Assembly (NCBI GenBank): GCA_002482565.1
Contig: DLGG01000148.1
Coordinates: 1-13,916 of the forward strand
DNA: 13,916 bases
Source of the DNA: Solidesulfovibrio magneticus
GTDB taxonomy: Bacteria > Desulfobacterota > Desulfovibrionia > Desulfovibrionales > Desulfovibrionaceae
Direction of reading: 5' to 3'
Shown here: piece after piece, positions 6,828-13,525 of the stretch
How positions within the stretch are numbered: the stretch's first letter is position 1
Layout: every line of letters begins with the position of its first letter
Position numbers and translations under genes: made by a program
Notes under the pieces: generated by a model
Database searches by the model: none
What the model was told of the DNA's origin: nothing
The model's input: the letters and a program-made list of their open reading frames with translations, nothing else

Positions 6828-8012
6828 ATGACAACGGCCCAGACTTCAAGCCGCTGGCGCAAGGCCACGGCCACGGCGGCGGCGCTCATTTTTCTCGTGT
6901 TCATAACGCTGCCGGCCCTGGACGGCGTTTTTCATATCGCCCCGCCGGTGGATCTCATGGAAAACGACCCGGCCCCGCTGCCGGAAATTTCGGTTTCCCA
7001 GCTTTTCAAGGCCTTCAACGTGCTGCAGCGTGGTTTTCTGGACAAGACCTACGGGTTTCGCAAAAACCTCGTGCGCCTGCAAAACCTTCTCGACCTGGAC
7101 ATCCTGCAGGCGAGTTCCCATTACCACACCGTGATTCGGGGCAAGGACAACTGGCTTTTTCTGGCCCAGGAGAATCCTGAGCTCAACGTGGTGGAAGACT
7201 ACCGGGGCACCCGGCTGTACAGCCCGGGCGACCTGGCCCGCTGGGTGGACGTCTACCGCGGCCGCCAGGACTGGCTGGCCGCCCGGGGCATCCACTATCT
7301 GCTGGTGGTGGCGCCCAACAAGCACACGGTCTATCCCGAGCATCTGCCGGCCCAGTTCAATAAGACAAGTGCCCGGGACCGCACCGACCAGCTCGTGAAC
7401 GCCCTGGCGTCGGCCGGCGTCAATATCCTGGACCTGCGTCCGGCCATGCGTACGGTCAAGGAAAAGGCCCTGGCCTACTACCGCACCGACACCCACTGGA
7501 CGACCTACGGGGCGTTTGCCGGCTATATCGAGATCATGTTGCGCCTGGCCCGGTGGCGGCCGGAATTCGCGCCCACCATCCGGGGCGACTACGATATCAA
7601 CATCACTCCGGGCCTGACCGGCGGTTTGGCCAGCATGTTGGCCTTAAGCGACCGTTTCCCCGAGGAGCGGGTGACCTTTGTGCCCAAAACCCCGCGCCGG
7701 GCCGTGGAAGTGCCCAATCCCCAGGTCCCCAAGGCGCTGTTCCAGCCCACGGTGACCATGAGCACCGGCGACCCTTCGCTGCCCTCGGCCGTGGTCTTTC
7801 GCGACTCGTTCGCCCACGAACTCATGCCTTTTCTGTCCGAGCACTTCCGCCAGGCGGTCTACGTCTGGCCCTACCCTTCCACGCCGCGCGAGATGCGGGT
7901 CTTTGACAAGGCCGTGGTCGAGGCCGAAAAGCCCGATCTCGTCATCGACGAGTTCGTGGAGCGTTACTTCACGGAGTTTCCGCCCGCGCCAAAGCTGCCG
8001 CCGGCCGAATAA
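6828..8012 (+). CDS. AlgX/AlgJ-like SGNH-type polysaccharide O-acetyltransferase, membrane-anchored
   Basis: This 394-residue protein probably receives acetyl groups from the upstream MBOAT protein and transfers them to a polysaccharide in the periplasm. An N-terminal hydrophobic segment at about 17-31 (AAALIFLVFITLPAL) after basic residues acts as signal anchor. The catalytic signature is visible: TDTHWTTYGAF with Asp221 and His223, and VVFRDSFAHELMPF with the likely nucleophile Ser327, as in the AlgX/AlgJ/DHHW families. KDNWLFL at about 106-112 is also typical of them. The ATG at 6828 was chosen because the signal anchor follows it directly and a GAGGA lies at 6811-6815; an in-frame ATG at 6762 adds 22 residues that look non-coding. 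Its stop is only 12 nt from the stop of the convergent corA gene. Confidence 0.87.
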   Translation: MTTAQTSSRWRKATATAAALIFLVFITLPALDGVFHIAPPVDLMENDPAPLPEISVSQLFKAFNVLQRGFLDKTYGFRKNLVRLQNLLDLDILQASSHYHTVIRGKDNWLFLAQENPELNVVEDYRGTRLYSPGDLARWVDVYRGRQDWLAARGIHYLLVVAPNKHTVYPEHLPAQFNKTSARDRTDQLVNALASAGVNILDLRPAMRTVKEKALAYYRTDTHWTTYGAFAGYIEIMLRLARWRPEFAPTIRGDYDINITPGLTGGLASMLALSDRFPEERVTFVPKTPRRAVEVPNPQVPKALFQPTVTMSTGDPSLPSAVVFRDSFAHELMPFLSEHFRQAVYVWPYPSTPREMRVFDKAVVEAEKPDLVIDEFVERYFTEFPPAPKLPPAE

Positions 8013-8024
8013 TGGGACGCGACA

Positions 8025-9119
8025 CTAACGGCCCTCGCCCGACGAGGAGCCGGCCAGCCAGTGCTTGCGGTAGAAATAGGCCGTCATGCCGACGACGGTC
8101 AGGCCCATCAGCCCCATCAGGGCGTAAACGCCCCATTCCTCGGCCTTGAAGGGCAGATTGTCGAAATTCATGCCGTAAAAGCCGACCAGGAAGTTGAGCG
8201 GCAAAAAGATCGTGGCCACCAGGGTCAGATACTGGCCCACGGCGTTCATGCGCAGCTCGGCCTTGGTCATGGACAGCCCCACCATCTCCGAAAGCATCTC
8301 GCGCAAGGTCTCCACGGCGTCGAGGACCTGATACACGTCCTGCTGGATGTCGTTCCACAAAACCGCCGTGGCCGGGTCCGACGTGATGGACTCGTCCTTG
8401 ACGAAGCGGCCAAGCACTTCGCGCAGGGGCCACAAGGACCGGTGCAGGAACAGCACCTCGCGCTTGTGGTGGTAGATGCGGGTCAGGATATTGTCGCCCG
8501 AGCCGGACAACAGCTCCTGTTCAAAGCCTTCGATCTCCTCGGCCATCTGGCCAAGGGTCAGGATGTATTCGTCGAGGACGGCCGAGACCAGGGCATGGGT
8601 CAGATGGGGCTGGCCGCGTCTGGCCAGCTTGCCGTTGCCCTTTTCCAGGCGCAGGGCCACGTCGTCCCAGAGGTTTTTCTCGCGCTCCTGAAAGGTGAGG
8701 ACAAAGCCTTCCCCGGCGGCCAGGCTCACCTGTTCGGCCAGGACGCGCTGCTCGTCCGCATCGTAGGCCAAAAGCCGCAGCAAAATGAAGATGTGCTCGT
8801 CGTAGTCCTCGATGACCGGCCGATGGCCGGTGTCCAGGATGTCCTCGACCAGCAGGGCATGGAGACAAAACCGCCGGGCCACGGCCCGCACCAAGTCGGG
8901 GTCGTGGACGCCCACCACCCGCACCCAGGAGACGCAACCCTGGGGCAAAACCGGTTCGTCCTCGCCCAGGCCGTCGTAACGGCGGAGGGTCACCCCGTCG
9001 CCGCTTAAGGTGTACACCATGACATAGGGCGCAAAGGCCGGCTGCTGCGGAAACGGGGACTTGGCCTCGGGCGCGAACCCCTTGCCCTGGCGCAGGCGTT
9101 TCTTGAACCGGTCGAGCAT
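8025..9119 (-). CDS. corA: CorA-type magnesium/cobalt transporter
   Basis: This 364-residue protein forms, by family, a homopentameric inner-membrane channel for Mg2+ and other divalent cations. A long cytoplasmic N-terminal domain carries the CorA-type block LVEDILDTGHRPVIEDYDEHIF at about 89-110. A long helix leads to the first membrane segment (about 297-315), the selectivity motif YGMNF (Gly316-Met317-Asn318), a short acidic loop and the second membrane segment near the C-terminus. Length is slightly above the E. coli protein, mainly through about 30 extra N-terminal residues. The start has a strong AAGGAG 5 nt upstream. It follows cmk by 26 nt and is probably co-transcribed with it. No separate magnesium-responsive leader is visible in that gap. 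ZntB-like proteins share the fold, but GMN with this context favours CorA. Confidence 0.93.
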   Translation of the reverse strand: MLDRFKKRLRQGKGFAPEAKSPFPQQPAFAPYVMVYTLSGDGVTLRRYDGLGEDEPVLPQGCVSWVRVVGVHDPDLVRAVARRFCLHALLVEDILDTGHRPVIEDYDEHIFILLRLLAYDADEQRVLAEQVSLAAGEGFVLTFQEREKNLWDDVALRLEKGNGKLARRGQPHLTHALVSAVLDEYILTLGQMAEEIEGFEQELLSGSGDNILTRIYHHKREVLFLHRSLWPLREVLGRFVKDESITSDPATAVLWNDIQQDVYQVLDAVETLREMLSEMVGLSMTKAELRMNAVGQYLTLVATIFLPLNFLVGFYGMNFDNLPFKAEEWGVYALMGLMGLTVVGMTAYFYRKHWLAGSSSGEGR

Positions 9120-9145
9120 GGGGACTCCTTGGAAAGGGGCGGTTT

Positions 9146-9835
9146 TTACGGCGCGACTGATCGAGCGGCCGCCGTCACGGCGGCCAGAACCTCGTCTTCC
9201 GTCAGGCTTGATGTGTCGATGACCACGGCGTCGGCGGCGGCGGCCAGGGGCGACTCGGCCCGGGTGCGATCCTGATGGTCGCGGGCTTCGATGGCGGCCA
9301 GGATTTCCGCGTAGTCGGCCGGAGCGCCCAGGGCTTCGAGCTGGCGCACCCGGCGGGCGGCCCGGACCTCGGCGGCGGCGTCCAGGAAAATCTTGCAGGC
9401 CGCCTGGGGAAACACGGCCGTGCCCATGTCCCGGCCCTCGGCCAGAAGGTCGGCGCGGCGGCCCAGGGCCTGCTGCACGGCTCTCAAGCCAGCCCGCACC
9501 ACGGGCAGGGCGGCCAGCTTCGAGGCCATGGCCCCCACGGCCTCGGTGCGGGCGGCCTCGGGCAGGGGCGCGCCGTCGATGAGGAGCTTCGTGTCGGCCC
9601 CGCTGCCGGCCAGGTCAAAGGCCATGGCCCCCAGGGCCGCCTCGATGGCGGGCTCCGGCAGTTCGTGGCCGCCCGGCCCCAGGCGCAAGGCCAGGGCCCG
9701 GAACATGGCCCCGGTGTCGAGATAGGGCAGCCCCAGGGCCCCGGCCGCCCGGCGCGACACGCTGGTCTTGCCGGCTCCGGCCGGGCCGTCGATGGTGATG
9801 ATGCGCCGCGCGGCGGCGTGATCGGCTGTATTCAT
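9146..9835 (-). CDS. cmk: Cytidylate kinase
   Basis: This 229-residue cytoplasmic enzyme phosphorylates CMP and dCMP with ATP to give CDP and dCDP. It has the P-loop GPAGAGKTS (17-25), then LPYLDTGAMFRALAL at about 36-50, the CMP-binding GRDMGTAVFP, and the LID-type segment RDHQDRTRAESPLAAAADA. These motifs and the length are standard for Cmk. The start is the first ATG before the P-loop, with only a weak GGA 6 nt upstream. It lies 67 nt downstream of hisC and 26 nt upstream of corA on the same strand, so the three are a likely operon. A hisC-cmk order is, as I recall, common in Desulfovibrio-type genomes. Confidence 0.94.
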   Translation of the reverse strand: MNTADHAAARRIITIDGPAGAGKTSVSRRAAGALGLPYLDTGAMFRALALRLGPGGHELPEPAIEAALGAMAFDLAGSGADTKLLIDGAPLPEAARTEAVGAMASKLAALPVVRAGLRAVQQALGRRADLLAEGRDMGTAVFPQAACKIFLDAAAEVRAARRVRQLEALGAPADYAEILAAIEARDHQDRTRAESPLAAAADAVVIDTSSLTEDEVLAAVTAAARSVAP

Positions 9836-9902
9836 GGGCGTCCGTGGAGAGCCGATGTCGCCATCGGCGGCTGTGCAAAACAGGTCTGCGTTTGGGCGAC
9901 TT

Positions 9903-11012
9903 CTAGAAGCCGCTGTCGATGATGTCTTTCATGGCGGCCAGGAAGGCTTCGTTCTCCTCGTCGTTGCCGATGCTGACGCGCAGCATATGGGGCAGGCCGT
10001 AGCTTTTCAGCGCCCGGGCGATGACGCCGCGTTTGAGCAGCCCCTCGAAGATGTCGGCGGCCGGCAGCGGCGGCGTGAACATGAGGAAATTGGCCTGGGA
10101 CGGGAACACGTTGCAGCCCATGGCGGACAATTTTTCGGTCAGAAGCGTGCGGCCCGAGCGCACGGCTTCCAGGCTCGCGGCGACAAAATCCACGTCTTCC
10201 AGGGCGGCCAGACCGGCAGCCTCGGCCAGCAGGTTGACGCTAAAGGGCAGGCGCACCCGCAGCAGGTAGTCGGCGATTTCCGGCGGCAGCACGCCAAAGC
10301 CCAGGCGCAGGCCGGCCAGGCCGTAGAGCTTGGAAAAGGTGCGCAGCACCACCACGTTGTCGGTCTCGTTAAACCGGGCCATGGTGGAATAGACGGCCTC
10401 GGGCTCGGCGAATTCGGCGTAGGCCTCGTCCACCACCAGAAGCGCCCGCTTGGGGATGGCCCGGGCCAGGGCCAGAATGTCGTCGGCCGGCACGGCGTAG
10501 CCAGAGGGGTTGTCGGGGTTGGTCAAAAAAACCAGGGCGGTGTCGTCGTCGCAGGCCCCGGCCAGGGCGTCCAGATCAAAGGCAAAGTCGTCCCCGAGCC
10601 TGGCCTGGCGCAGGGTCACGCCGCACAGGCGCGTCTGCTGGACGTAGATGGAAAAGCACGGGTCGAAGGCCACCACGTTGTCCCGGCCCGGGCGGCAGGT
10701 GACGCGCACGAGCAGGTCGATGATCTCGTCGGACCCGTTGCCGGCCACGACGCACTGGCGCGGCACGCCGTGGCGGGCGGCCAGGGCGGCGGTCAGGGCC
10801 GGATTGCCGGCTCTGGGGTAGCGAAAGACCGTGTCGGCCTTGCGGGCCAGCACCCGCTTGACCAGGGGCGAAGCGCCCAGCGGGTTTTCGTTGCTGGCCA
10901 GCTTGATGACCCGGGACAGGCCGTATTTTTCCTTGATCTCTTCCATGGAAAGGCCGGGGGCGTAGGGCGTGAAACCGCGCACTTCTTCCCGGACCCGGTC
11001 GCTGGGCTGCAT
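9903..11012 (-). CDS. hisC: Histidinol-phosphate aminotransferase
   Basis: This 369-residue PLP enzyme of fold type I interconverts histidinol phosphate and imidazole-acetol phosphate in histidine synthesis, and many members also act on aromatic amino acids. Visible features are the N-terminal VRGFTPYAPG, KLASNENPLGASP (37-49), GNGSDEIIDLL (91-101), TNPDNPSG (164-171), VVDEAYAEF with Asp195 and Tyr198, and TFSKLYGLAGLRLGFG with the PLP lysine Lys228. Arg345 in MLRVSIG is the likely carboxylate-binding arginine. Length fits HisC. The start at 11012 has GGAG 7 nt upstream and gives the family N-terminus; an upstream ATG at 11135 would add 41 unrelated residues. No other his genes are present. 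The leader holds a terminator-like hairpin (11024-11050), which suggests read-through control. Confidence 0.93.
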   Translation of the reverse strand: MQPSDRVREEVRGFTPYAPGLSMEEIKEKYGLSRVIKLASNENPLGASPLVKRVLARKADTVFRYPRAGNPALTAALAARHGVPRQCVVAGNGSDEIIDLLVRVTCRPGRDNVVAFDPCFSIYVQQTRLCGVTLRQARLGDDFAFDLDALAGACDDDTALVFLTNPDNPSGYAVPADDILALARAIPKRALLVVDEAYAEFAEPEAVYSTMARFNETDNVVVLRTFSKLYGLAGLRLGFGVLPPEIADYLLRVRLPFSVNLLAEAAGLAALEDVDFVAASLEAVRSGRTLLTEKLSAMGCNVFPSQANFLMFTPPLPAADIFEGLLKRGVIARALKSYGLPHMLRVSIGNDEENEAFLAAMKDIIDSGF

Positions 11013-11023
11013 GGGGCTGCTCC

Positions 11024-11050
11024 AAAAAATGTCTGCCCGGCAGCGGGCAG
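11024..11050 (-). promoter_or_regulatory. Terminator-like hairpin in the hisC leader (possible attenuator)
   Basis: On the minus strand CTGCCCG pairs with CGGGCAG around loop CTGC, followed by ACA and six T. This has the form of an intrinsic terminator. The T run ends 11 nt before the hisC start codon, with the GGAG ribosome binding site in between, so there is no room for a promoter after it. Transcripts reaching hisC must therefore read through it. That is the arrangement of an attenuator, although no leader peptide rich in His codons was found. Confidence 0.5.
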
Positions 11051-11062
11051 GCGGCAAGGTGA

Positions 11063-11091
11063 CGGGGACGGCCGCCGGGCGGCCGTCCCCG
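11063..11091 (-). other. 13-bp GC-rich stem-loop in the hisC leader
   Basis: The arms 11063-11075 and 11079-11091 pair perfectly over 13 bp around a 3-nt loop. On the minus strand a smaller CCCC-TTC-GGGG hairpin (11087-11097) shares four bases with it, so only one of the two can form. The apical GCCCGGC (11074-11080) can also pair with GCCGGGC (11035-11041) in the terminator-like hairpin downstream. In GC-rich DNA some such pairings occur by chance. Confidence 0.5.
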
Positions 11092-11107
11092 AAGGGGTCT
11101 TCCGATT

Positions 11108-11122
11108 GCACTTCCGAAGTGC
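11108..11122. promoter_or_regulatory. 15-bp dyad, possible operator upstream of hisC
   Basis: GCACTTC and GAAGTGC form a perfect 7-bp dyad around a central C, about 96-110 nt upstream of the hisC start. It is less GC-rich than its surroundings and has the size of a regulator binding site. No regulator can be assigned, and no good sigma-70 boxes were found beside it. Confidence 0.3.
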
Positions 11123-11168
11123 CGTCGAAAGGCATTCTCTCACAACGGCTTATTACCTATCGGGGGGT

Positions 11169-11189
11169 CCGGGGGCCTCAGGCCCCCGG
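11169..11189. repeat. 21-bp GC palindrome, copy 2
   Basis: This is a perfect inverted repeat with 10-bp arms around a central C: CCGGGGGCCT, C, AGGCCCCCGG, preceded by GGGGGGT. Size, flank and plan match the element at 4207-4227. It lies 67 nt past the uspA stop, in the uspA-hisC gap. No T tract follows on the minus strand. It may form the 3' end of the uspA transcript. Confidence 0.6.
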
Positions 11190-11255
11190 CCGCCGGAGGC
11201 ATCTTTTCTCTTCTCTCATCCCCCCAGCAAGCACCATGGCCCCAACCGTAGAGCC

Positions 11256-11705
11256 TTAGGCTTCCTCGCGGGGCTTGACGGTCAGCACCGGGCAGCGGGC
11301 CGACTTGACCACCTTTTCGGCCACGGAGCCGAAGATGATGCGGTCGATGCCGGTACGGCCGTGGGTGCCCATGACGATGAGGTCGGCCTGCTGCTCCTCG
11401 GCGGCGGCCAGGATTTCCTCGGCCGGGTAGCCGGCCAGGACCAGCCCCTTGGCCGGCAGGCCGGCGAAATGCTCGGCCACGAAGGCGTCCATGGTCTGCC
11501 CGGCCGAGGAGACCACGTCGCCGACGAAGCTGTCCAGGGCCGCCTGGGGCACGTTGAAGCCGACGTATTCGGCCAGGGAGGGGGCAATGTAGACGCACAC
11601 GAGCCTTGCACCGGTGGCCTTGGCCAGGGTGGCGGCATATTCGGCCACCCTGGGGGAGCCTTCCGAGAAATCCACGGCGCACACGATGGTTTTGACGCTG
11701 GCCAT
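11256..11705 (-). CDS. Universal stress protein, UspA family, ATP-binding type
   Basis: This 149-residue cytoplasmic protein has a single Usp domain. It starts with KTIVCAVDFSEGS (residues 5-17), in which Asp12 is the usual nucleotide-contacting acidic residue. It ends with GTHGRTGIDRIIFGSVAEKVV, which fits the G-x2-G-x9-G-S ATP-binding pattern of the MJ0577-like subgroup, and then CPVLTVKP. Members usually form dimers and are made during starvation or stress; the molecular role is rarely known. An excellent AAGGAG precedes the ATG. It is divergent from the sigma-54-driven gene. Downstream, 244 nt of structured DNA separates it from hisC, so it is probably a separate transcription unit. Confidence 0.93.
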   Translation of the reverse strand: MASVKTIVCAVDFSEGSPRVAEYAATLAKATGARLVCVYIAPSLAEYVGFNVPQAALDSFVGDVVSSAGQTMDAFVAEHFAGLPAKGLVLAGYPAEEILAAAEEQQADLIVMGTHGRTGIDRIIFGSVAEKVVKSARCPVLTVKPREEA

Positions 11706-11787
11706 AGGACGCTCCTTTTTTCCGGGCGTGGGCCATTCCCGCGCTCAAGTTCCGGCCGGATCGGCCGAAAAGACCGGCACGATCCGT

Positions 11788-11807
11788 CTTTGGCCAGGAT
11801 GCCAAAG
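11788..11807. promoter_or_regulatory. 20-bp dyad upstream of the usp gene, possible operator
   Basis: CTTTGGC and GCCAAAG form a 7-bp inverted repeat with a 6-nt spacer, 83-102 nt upstream of the usp start and about 130 nt upstream of the sigma-54 promoter on the other strand. It could be an operator for usp or a distant activator site for the divergent sigma-54 promoter. No clear -10/-35 pair for usp was seen in the 282-nt divergent region. Confidence 0.3.
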
Positions 11808-11937
11808 TGGCCGCCAATAGACAAGGCGTTTGCGGTGTCTTATGGAATAGGCGCGGGGCGGAGCGAAGAGGCAAAAAATGCCGCCCGTAAAATTTACTTT
11901 GACTAAAAATCCGGTGCGTTAGCCAAAAATACCTGTC

Positions 11938-11953
11938 TGGCAAGTTTTTTGCT
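11938..11953 (+). promoter_or_regulatory. Sigma-54 (RpoN) promoter
   Basis: TGGCAAGTTTTTTGCT matches the -24/-12 consensus TGGCACG-N4-TTGCW with one mismatch in the conserved part. The GG and GC elements start exactly 12 nt apart, as required. Transcription would start near 11963-11964, leaving a leader of about 24 nt with an AAGG ribosome binding site before the ATG at 11988. Such promoters need an AAA+ activator; none is encoded in the window. Confidence 0.72.
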
Positions 11954-11987
11954 TGTAACTGGCAAACGTCAACGGGGGGGAAGGCCG

Positions 11988-12479
11988 ATGAAGATCCAGA
12001 CCGACCAACTGACCGCCCTGCGGCAGACCACGGAACAGTCCACGGGGACCCGGGAGAGTTCGGACGCCTTCGCCGCCATCCTGGCCAAGGAAACCGGCTC
12101 GGCCGGCGGGACGCAGTCCACGGGACTGGCTGCGCCGCCGCTGTCGAGCCTGGCCGGAATCGACCTCGCCAGCCTTCAGGGCGTCGAAGAAACCGACGCC
12201 GTGGCGGACATCACCGAACAAGAGCGCGCGGTTATGAACAACATGGACACCTTGCTGGCCAAGTGGGAGGATTACGCCGACACGCTGGCCGCCCACAGCG
12301 GCGGCGATTCCCTCAAGCAGGCGTACGGCGTCCTGGAAAACATCGAAAACGGCGTCCGGCAGCTCAAGGAAGATCTGCCCGAAGGCCTCAGCCCCGGCCT
12401 CGGTTCCCTGGTCAACGAAATGGAAGTCATGACCGTTACCGAGAAGTTCAAATTCAATCGGGGCGACTACCTCGTGTAG
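11988..12479 (+). CDS. Uncharacterised 163-residue protein under sigma-54 control
   Basis: I do not recognise a family. The protein starts MKIQTDQLTALRQTTEQ, is soluble, and has no signal peptide or membrane segment. Residues about 1-65 are rich in Ser, Thr, Gly and Ala and probably disordered, with a short helix DAFAAILAKETG (about 25-36). Residues about 72-145 look helical and acidic (ITEQERAVMNNMDTLLAKWEDYADTLAAH, then YGVLENIENGVRQLKEDLP). The C-terminus VTEKFKFNRGDYLV is well defined. The 'FAAILA' start and helical body recall flagellar axial or chaperone-associated proteins, and sigma-54 often drives flagellar genes in this group, but this is only a guess. The ATG at 11988 has AAGG close upstream; a TTG at 11949 lies before the predicted transcription start. 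A strong terminator follows, so the gene is monocistronic. Confidence 0.75.
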   Translation: MKIQTDQLTALRQTTEQSTGTRESSDAFAAILAKETGSAGGTQSTGLAAPPLSSLAGIDLASLQGVEETDAVADITEQERAVMNNMDTLLAKWEDYADTLAAHSGGDSLKQAYGVLENIENGVRQLKEDLPEGLSPGLGSLVNEMEVMTVTEKFKFNRGDYLV

Positions 12480-12523
12480 CCGTTCCGGTCCGGACGCGCC
12501 CGGCGTCCGAAGGACTGTTCCGA

Positions 12524-12559
12524 AACCGCCCGCGGCGTCCCGCGCGGGCGGTTTTTTTT
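12524..12559 (+). terminator. Intrinsic terminator of the 163-residue protein gene
   Basis: CCGCCCGCG pairs with CGCGGGCGG over 9 bp around an 8-nt loop. The flanking AA and TT extend the stem, and the right arm runs into eight consecutive T. It begins 45 nt after the stop codon. This is the clearest intrinsic terminator in the window. Confidence 0.92.
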
Positions 12560-12650
12560 GCGGTCTGCTGCCCCAGGGGAGGGACCGTCTGATTCCTGGT
12601 CAGAGCGAAAGACAACAAGCGAGGACAACGATCACGACGAGGGCGGCTTA

Positions 12651-12694
12651 TGCCTATTATCAAACATAACGACAGTTATGTTTGATAATAGGCA
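12651..12694. repeat. Perfect 20-bp AT-rich inverted repeat with a 4-nt loop
   Basis: TGCCTATTATCAAACATAAC (12651-12670) and its exact complement (12675-12694) flank GACA. The arms are about one-third G+C, in strong contrast to the surrounding DNA. It lies in the 296-nt gap between the terminator at 12559 and the thpR stop. No T tract follows on either strand. No gene or mobile-element end was recognised beside it, and nothing else supportable was seen in the gap. It could be an RNA processing hairpin, a protein-binding cruciform site, a remnant of a small mobile element, or a fold-back artefact. Confidence 0.8.
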
Positions 12695-12775
12695 ATCATG
12701 GCGACACGCCTTTTGCCGTGTCGTTTCGTTTGAGCAACAGCATTGGAAGAGAGGCCGGCCGTCGGACAGGACTGC

Positions 12776-13336
12776 TCAGGATTGGCCGGGAAAGCGGGCC
12801 AGCGGGGTGTAACGCGGCCCCTGGGGACCCAGGGTCGATTCGTAGAGCGCAAACGCTTCCACCATCGCCGGCGGCCAGACGGTTTCGCCCAGCCCGGCCA
12901 GCATGCCCCGGACATCGCACCCGCGCGAAGGGTCGCGCAGCCGCCCCAGGGTCAGATGGGCGGCAAAGGGCCGGGCCTCGGCGGCAAAGCCGATCCGGGC
13001 CAGGGCCGCGTCCACGGCGGCGGCCAGGGCCCGGCAAGGGCCGGCCCCCTCGGCCAGCCCGGCCCAGACCACCCGGGGCCGGGCCGGGGTCGGGAAAAAT
13101 CCGCCGCCGGCCACCACCAGGGGAAACGGCGCGAAGGCGACGCTGCCCAGGGCCTGGGTGATGTCCGGCAATCGGGCGGCATCGGTCTCGCCCAGGAACT
13201 TGAGCGTCAGATGGGCATTGTCCGGCCGGGTCCAGGTGACCGGGCCGCCAGCCAGCGGCCGCAGACGCGCGACGAGTCCGGCCGCCACGGCCTGATGGGC
13301 CGACGGCAGGCCGATGCCGACAAAAAGACGAGGCAT
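12776..13336 (-). CDS. thpR: RNA 2',3'-cyclic phosphodiesterase (2H family)
   Basis: This 186-residue cytoplasmic enzyme of the LigT/ThpR branch of the 2H phosphoesterases hydrolyses 2',3'-cyclic phosphate ends of RNA to 2'-phosphates; E. coli LigT also has weak RNA ligase activity in vitro. It starts MPRLFVGIGLP and has both catalytic HxTx motifs, HLTLKFLGE (His42) and HLTLGRL (His127), at the usual spacing. Length is typical. The start at 13336 has GGAGGAGGG just upstream; an ATG at 13468 would add 44 Arg/Gly-rich residues unlike the family. It lies 189 nt downstream of the chemotaxis receptor gene on the same strand and may have its own promoter. Confidence 0.9.
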   Translation of the reverse strand: MPRLFVGIGLPSAHQAVAAGLVARLRPLAGGPVTWTRPDNAHLTLKFLGETDAARLPDITQALGSVAFAPFPLVVAGGGFFPTPARPRVVWAGLAEGAGPCRALAAAVDAALARIGFAAEARPFAAHLTLGRLRDPSRGCDVRGMLAGLGETVWPPAMVEAFALYESTLGPQGPRYTPLARFPGQS

Positions 13337-13508
13337 GGGCCCTCCTCCCCGGCTGTCGCGCCGTCCCCGCCAAGGCAAGCGACCGGAGGCGGCAAGCCCC
13401 CGGCCGCCGGCAGCGCGCCGTTTTTCCCGGACCGCGTCCACGATGACGGGCACGCGTTTCGTGAACAACAGGCCCGACCTGCGCGCTTTTTACAACACGC
13501 TCCCGTAT

Positions 13509-13523
13509 GGCGTCAGGGACGCC
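13509..13523 (-). other. Small hairpin just past the chemotaxis receptor stop
   Basis: GGCGTC and GACGCC form a 6-bp stem with a 3-nt loop, 2 nt beyond the minus-strand stop codon. No T tract follows, so terminator function is doubtful. The remaining 13337-13508 gap shows no further convincing element. Confidence 0.25.
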
Positions 13524-13525
13524 GT

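Noticed and set aside
11013..11135. An N-terminal extension of HisC by 41 residues
   Set aside because: The extension is unlike HisC, crosses strong hairpins and a terminator-like element, and the internal ATG has a good ribosome binding site.
11184..11242. A possible hisC leader peptide on the minus strand (MVLAGGMREEKR...)
   Set aside because: It has no ribosome binding site and no histidine codons, so it cannot support classical his attenuation.
9834..11906. A 690-codon open frame on the plus strand opposite hisC and usp
   Set aside because: It runs antisense to two well-recognised genes and their intergenic region, is Gly/Gln/His-rich and has no domain.
11899..11937. TTGACT as a -35 box for a sigma-70 promoter of the 163-residue protein
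   Set aside because: No acceptable -10 box lies 16-18 nt downstream, and the sigma-54 site is far better.
12661..12684. The centre of the AT-rich repeat as a LexA-like operator
   Set aside because: AAC-N4-GTT is only a partial match, and the site lies between convergent 3' ends where no promoter is expected.
13337..13468. A 44-residue upstream extension of ThpR
   Set aside because: It is Arg/Gly-rich and unlike the family, and the start at 13336 has a strong ribosome binding site.
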